Of a stretch of DNA of 9,905 nucleotides, positions 6,616 to 9,905 are shown in pieces. The stretch spans positions 1 through 9,905 of the forward strand of contig DAHXOV010000371.1 of NCBI GenBank assembly GCA_027364695.1, written 5' to 3'. This DNA comes from a bacterium. GTDB taxonomy: Bacteria > Bacteroidota > Bacteroidia > B-17B0 > Aurantibacillaceae. Numbering within the stretch: the first letter of the stretch is position 1; the number at the start of each line of letters is the position of its first letter. The position numbers and the translations under genes are program-made. The notes beneath the pieces were generated by a model that ran no database searches, had not been told where the DNA came from, and saw only the letters and a list, made by a program, of their open reading frames with translations.

Positions 6616-7908
6616 ATGTCCCGCTATCAAAAGATCCCGTCACAACTATTTATTCAAAACAGAAAAAATTTCAAAGAGCATATCAAGCCAGGATCTATTG
6701 CCATTTTCTTTAGCAATGATATTATGCCTACCAATGCCGATGGAGCGATGGGCTTTAAACAGAACTCGGATCTTCTCTACTTATCAGGAATAGATCAGGA
6801 AGAAACTATCCTCATTATTTTCCCCGATGCAAAAGATAACAAACACAAAGAAATATTATTCGTTAGAGAAACCAACGAAACCATTGCAATATGGGAGGGA
6901 GAAAAATTGAACCAACAAAAAGCCTCTGAAATCAGTGGCATTTCTACCATTTACTGGACACACCAGTTTGAACAAATACTAAAAACACTCATATATCAGG
7001 CAGAACATATCTACCTTAATACCAATGAACATCTCAGAAAATATATTGAAACAGAAACAGCACAAGACAGATGGAACAAAAAAATAATGCAACAATATCC
7101 ATTACATAAATATAAAAGAAGCGCTCCTGTTCTGTTCAAACTTCGTGCTATCAAAAGTGCTATTGAAGTTGAACTTATTCAGCACGCCTGCAATATTACC
7201 GAAAAAGGATTTAGAAGAATACTCCAATTTGTCCAAGCCGGTGTGCAGGAATATCAAATAGAAGCCGAACTCACTCACGAATTCATGCAACACCGCAGCA
7301 GGGGTTTTGCTTATTCACCCATCATTGCTTCAGGAAAAAATGCCTGCATACTACACTATACCGAAAATAACCAAGTCTGTAAAAACGGCGATGTAATACT
7401 CATAGATGCCGCTGCCGAATATGCCAATTATGCCAGCGATATGACCCGTTGCATTCCTGTCAATGGTAGATTTACAAAGAGACAAAAAGAAGTATATAAC
7501 AGCGTTCTGTTTGTGCTTAAAGAAGCTACAAAATTACTACGACCAAAAATGACTTTTGAAAAATACAACCAAGAAGTGGGAAAAATGATGACAGAAGAAC
7601 TGTTGAAATTGAAACTCCTGACAAAAAAAGAAGTAAAAGCACAAATGCCCGAAAATCCCGCATACAAAAAATACTTCATGCACGGTACTTCTCACTTTTT
7701 AGGATTAGATGTACACGATGTAGGTTTCTTTTATGAACCTATGCAGGCTGGTATGGTCTTCACTTGCGAACCAGGCGTTTACATACCACAAGAAAATCTA
7801 GGCATTCGTTTAGAAGATAATATACTCATTACTCAAAATGGGCAACTTAATCTCATGCAAAATATCCCTATAGAAACCGGGGAAATAGAAGAAATAATGA
7901 ACTCATAA
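6616..7908 (+). CDS. pepP: Xaa-Pro aminopeptidase (aminopeptidase P, M24B family)
   Basis: This 430-residue metalloenzyme should remove the N-terminal residue from peptides whose second residue is proline. The N-terminal aminopeptidase-P domain (about 1-150) contains NADGAMGFKQNSDLLYLSGI. The pita-bread catalytic domain (about 170-425) keeps all five dinuclear metal ligands by alignment to E. coli PepP: Asp264 (LIDAAAE) and Asp275 (YASDMTR), His360 (HGTSHFLGLDVHDVG), Glu385 (FTCEPGVYI) and Glu400 (GIRLEDN). The neighbouring His247, His356 and His367 of the active-site shell are also present. Length is close to the usual 430-440. There is no signal peptide, so it is cytoplasmic. The start at 6616 fits the conserved N-terminus and follows an A/T-rich leader. 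It appears to be its own transcription unit, preceded by a 244-nt gap with the hairpin and facing the GAPDH gene. Confidence 0.93.
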   Translation: MSRYQKIPSQLFIQNRKNFKEHIKPGSIAIFFSNDIMPTNADGAMGFKQNSDLLYLSGIDQEETILIIFPDAKDNKHKEILFVRETNETIAIWEGEKLNQQKASEISGISTIYWTHQFEQILKTLIYQAEHIYLNTNEHLRKYIETETAQDRWNKKIMQQYPLHKYKRSAPVLFKLRAIKSAIEVELIQHACNITEKGFRRILQFVQAGVQEYQIEAELTHEFMQHRSRGFAYSPIIASGKNACILHYTENNQVCKNGDVILIDAAAEYANYASDMTRCIPVNGRFTKRQKEVYNSVLFVLKEATKLLRPKMTFEKYNQEVGKMMTEELLKLKLLTKKEVKAQMPENPAYKKYFMHGTSHFLGLDVHDVGFFYEPMQAGMVFTCEPGVYIPQENLGIRLEDNILITQNGQLNLMQNIPIETGEIEEIMNS

Positions 7909-8183
7909 GTTCCATGAGGTGAAATGACAAATTGTCTTTCATTCAGCATAAATAAAAAATTGAAATATATCTTGATAAATAAACAATCAAACAAGGCGAA
8001 ATATGTACCCATCGGCGATTTTATATCAATAGTGCAGGCAATTTAAAAATAAAAAATTAATATATATCCACCTGTGTTATCAAAGCATACAAATGGTAAA
8101 ATAAAATCTCCCTATCCATCTTTCCTTTCTACAAAAATATTCTTTTTTACCTTTCCACTCTGCTCTTATTCAAATTCTAACTG
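7909..8183. other. 275-nt intergenic region between convergent genes
   Basis: AT-rich spacer between the aminopeptidase and the leftward GAPDH gene. Only a weak GACAA-A-TTGTC dyad (7926-7936) is visible, too small to be a convincing terminator. I see no coding frame, tRNA or repeat in it. Confidence 0.55.
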
Positions 8184-9647
8184 CTAATAATATACAGCCC
8201 TTCTTACTTCACACAAATGTTTGGCTAATCTAATTACCTGACGGCTATACCCATACTCATTATCATACCACACATATACTACCACACTCTTTTTATCTGG
8301 TGAAACTTGCGTTGCCTGACTATCAAATACAGCAGGACAAGAATTACCTATAATGTCAGAAGACACCAACTCATTAGAAAATTCATATTTAATTTGCTCT
8401 ACTAAATTGCCTGAGAGCGCATACTTCTTTACGGCTTTATTTACGATTTCTTTATCCACCTCACATCCCAATTGTACATTGATAATAGCCAAAGAGCCAT
8501 CAGGTGTGGGTACCCTTACCGCATTGGCAGTAAACTTACCTGCAAGCTGTGGCAATATCTTCTTCAATGCGTTATCTGCGCCTGTTTCAGTAATTACCAT
8601 GTTCAAGGGAGCAGAACGTCCTCTCCTGTATTTCTTATGAAAATTGTCCAGTAAATTCTGATCATTCGTATAAGAATGTATTGTTTCTATATGACCCTTT
8701 TCTATGCAGAATTCTTTGTCCAATACATACAAAACAGGCATAATCGCATTCGTAGTACAGGATGCTGCTGAGAAAACCTTTTCATTTTTCGGGGACAACT
8801 GATCGTGGTTAATTCCATATACCACATTTGGTATATCGCCTTTTCCGGGGGCTGTCAGCAATACTTTTGAAACACCTCTGCTTTTCAAATGCAATGATAG
8901 TTTTTCCCTATCTCTAAACATACCTGTATTATCAATCAAAAGAGCGTTATCAATACCATATTTTGTATAATCTACTTCATCTGGCTTATTTGCAGCAATT
9001 AAATATACGGTATATCCATTGATAATCAGCGCACTATTCTCAATATCTTCTATCACGGTACCTGGAAAAGGGCCATGGATAGAATCGTTTCTCAATAAGT
9101 CCGCTCGTTTCGTTAATTCATCTTTCACATTCCCTCTTACCACAATGGCTTTTAACCTCAATTGGTCTCCCTTGCCCGCCAATGATATCAAATCTCTTGC
9201 CAACAAACGACCAATCCGACCAAAGCCATACAATACTATATCCTTTGGGATAATGCTGTGATTTTTATTTATAAAGTTCGCTAATTTCTTATTCAAAAAA
9301 TCAGCATACGAAGTATATTGCTCCTTTTCCTGATGCCATTCATAAGCCAATCGCCCAATATCTATTCTTGATGGACATATATCTGACTCATAAATACACC
9401 TCGCTAATTCTGCTGTATCTTCTACCGTAATAGGCTTTTTTACAAAATCTTTTGCATATAAGTGTAATTGCATGATCTCAGATGAACTTTTATCTACCAG
9501 CTGATTTCTAAACAACACGAGTTCCACCGACTTTTCAAACCATAATTTTCCCACATAACTAATCAAATCAATGGCGGCTTTTTCTTTGCTAATCCATTGT
9601 CTCAACTGTTCTTCATAATCATTTTTTACTTTACTTAATGTTTCCAT
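8184..9647 (-). CDS. N-terminally extended glyceraldehyde-3-phosphate dehydrogenase (about 53 kDa type)
   Basis: The 487-residue protein interconverts glyceraldehyde-3-phosphate and 1,3-bisphosphoglycerate in the cytoplasm. Residues 1-135 form a largely helical extension absent from the usual 330-340-residue enzyme. The NAD(P)-binding domain then starts at IVLYGFGRIGRLLARDL (137-153). The catalytic Cys297 lies in SAASCTTNAI and the base His324 in ETIHSYTNDQ. Phosphate- and substrate-binding blocks RRGRSAPLNMV (341-351), ITETGA and NAVRVPTPDGS (375-385) and the terminal WYDNEYGYS (460-468) are all present. The whole chain resembles the long Pseudomonas-type GAPDH as I remember it. At the end of the second beta strand the protein reads AIVVRGN, where NAD-specific GAPDH has an Asp (INDLTD); this would relax or shift preference towards NADP (inference). 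It lies 81 nt downstream of ndk on the same strand and may have its own promoter. Confidence 0.93.
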   Translation of the reverse strand: METLSKVKNDYEEQLRQWISKEKAAIDLISYVGKLWFEKSVELVLFRNQLVDKSSSEIMQLHLYAKDFVKKPITVEDTAELARCIYESDICPSRIDIGRLAYEWHQEKEQYTSYADFLNKKLANFINKNHSIIPKDIVLYGFGRIGRLLARDLISLAGKGDQLRLKAIVVRGNVKDELTKRADLLRNDSIHGPFPGTVIEDIENSALIINGYTVYLIAANKPDEVDYTKYGIDNALLIDNTGMFRDREKLSLHLKSRGVSKVLLTAPGKGDIPNVVYGINHDQLSPKNEKVFSAASCTTNAIMPVLYVLDKEFCIEKGHIETIHSYTNDQNLLDNFHKKYRRGRSAPLNMVITETGADNALKKILPQLAGKFTANAVRVPTPDGSLAIINVQLGCEVDKEIVNKAVKKYALSGNLVEQIKYEFSNELVSSDIIGNSCPAVFDSQATQVSPDKKSVVVYVWYDNEYGYSRQVIRLAKHLCEVRRAVYY

Positions 9648-9728
9648 ATAATTTGTATTTTTAATTTTATCTTTTTTCTTTTCGCTTCTAAATAATAATA
9701 TCGTTTCTGTACTTCATCGTTTTTTAAA

Positions 9729-9905
9729 TTAAAATCTTTCTAATTTTGAAAAAAAGAAATTCGCCTCTGCTTCTGCATTTGCATCGCTATCAGAACCATG
9801 GATAGCATTTTCTGCTATGGATTTTGCAAACTCTTTTCTAATGGTGCCCACTTCTGCTTTGGCAGGATCTGTAGCACCTATTAACGTTCTGAAATCTTCT
9901 ACTGC
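9729..9905 (-). CDS. ndk: Nucleoside diphosphate kinase, C-terminal part (5' end beyond window)
   Basis: Reading the minus strand from base 9905, the frame gives 58 residues beginning [20 protein letters not shown] and ending in FFFSKLERF before TAA (9729-9731). The segment holds the Ndk signature [17 protein letters not shown]. Its histidine (in AIHGSDS) is the phospho-accepting catalytic residue that transfers phosphate from ATP to other nucleoside diphosphates, balancing NTP and dNTP pools in the cytoplasm. Family members are about 140 residues, so about two fifths of the protein is present and the start lies past the window edge. It precedes the GAPDH gene by 81 nt in the same direction; co-transcription is possible but not shown. 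Confidence 0.93.
   Translation of the reverse strand, partial: AVEDFRTLIGATDPAKAEVGTIRKEFAKSIAENAIHGSDSDANAEAEANFFFSKLERF

Noticed and set aside
7926..7936. GACAAATTGTC dyad as a terminator between the convergent aminopeptidase and GAPDH genes
   Set aside because: Only a 3-bp stem remains once a feasible loop is allowed, and there is no strong T-run.
9019..9261. Plus-strand open frames inside the GAPDH gene (also 8353-8640)
   Set aside because: They are antisense to conserved dehydrogenase sequence and carry no independent motif.

Overview
This window is AT-rich DNA (about one third GC by eye) from a member of the Bacteroidota. The evidence is the gene families: a PorE-type TPR/beta-propeller/OmpA protein, a TonB-dependent receptor of the 'QKSQQGGGSPVIRGFEANK' type, an extended GAPDH, and a saccharopine-dehydrogenase-like enzyme. 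Start codons follow A/T-rich leaders without Shine-Dalgarno sequences, as is common in this phylum. I cannot name the genus.

Layout. 1-456 (+) is the 3' end of a saccharopine-dehydrogenase-type gene. It converges, with a 16-nt gap, on a secreted PorE-like OmpA-family protein (473-2419, -). Next come two small tandem secreted repeat proteins on the minus strand (2632-2880 and 2893-3225). They belong to the family I know as DUF6150 / '7(1) septoil knot'. A 301-nt non-coding stretch (3226-3526) separates them from a rightward pair: a small His-rich membrane-anchored protein of unknown function (3527-4042) and a TonB-dependent outer-membrane receptor (4152-6371). A perfect 15-bp GC-rich hairpin (6429-6461) follows the receptor. 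Then come an Xaa-Pro aminopeptidase (6616-7908, +), a 275-nt convergent gap, an N-terminally extended GAPDH (8184-9647, -) and, upstream of it on the same strand, the 3' end of nucleoside diphosphate kinase (9729-9905, -).

How the genes relate. Most of the window is ordinary metabolism and envelope biology: lysine-type amino-acid metabolism, peptide trimming, central carbon metabolism, nucleotide balance, outer-membrane import and peptidoglycan anchoring. The membrane-anchored protein and the receptor look like one uptake unit.

The unusual part is 2632-3225. Two adjacent paralogs are built from 13-residue repeats. In one, all four repeats read SKYDA; in the other, all six read YKSDA. Yet the linkers joining the repeats are almost identical between the genes at the DNA level (54 of 55 nt over two blocks). 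The shorter paralog lacks exactly the two central repeats. If the family fold is a 7_1 knot, as I recall, the pair may be a natural full-length knot and its repeat-deleted derivative side by side.
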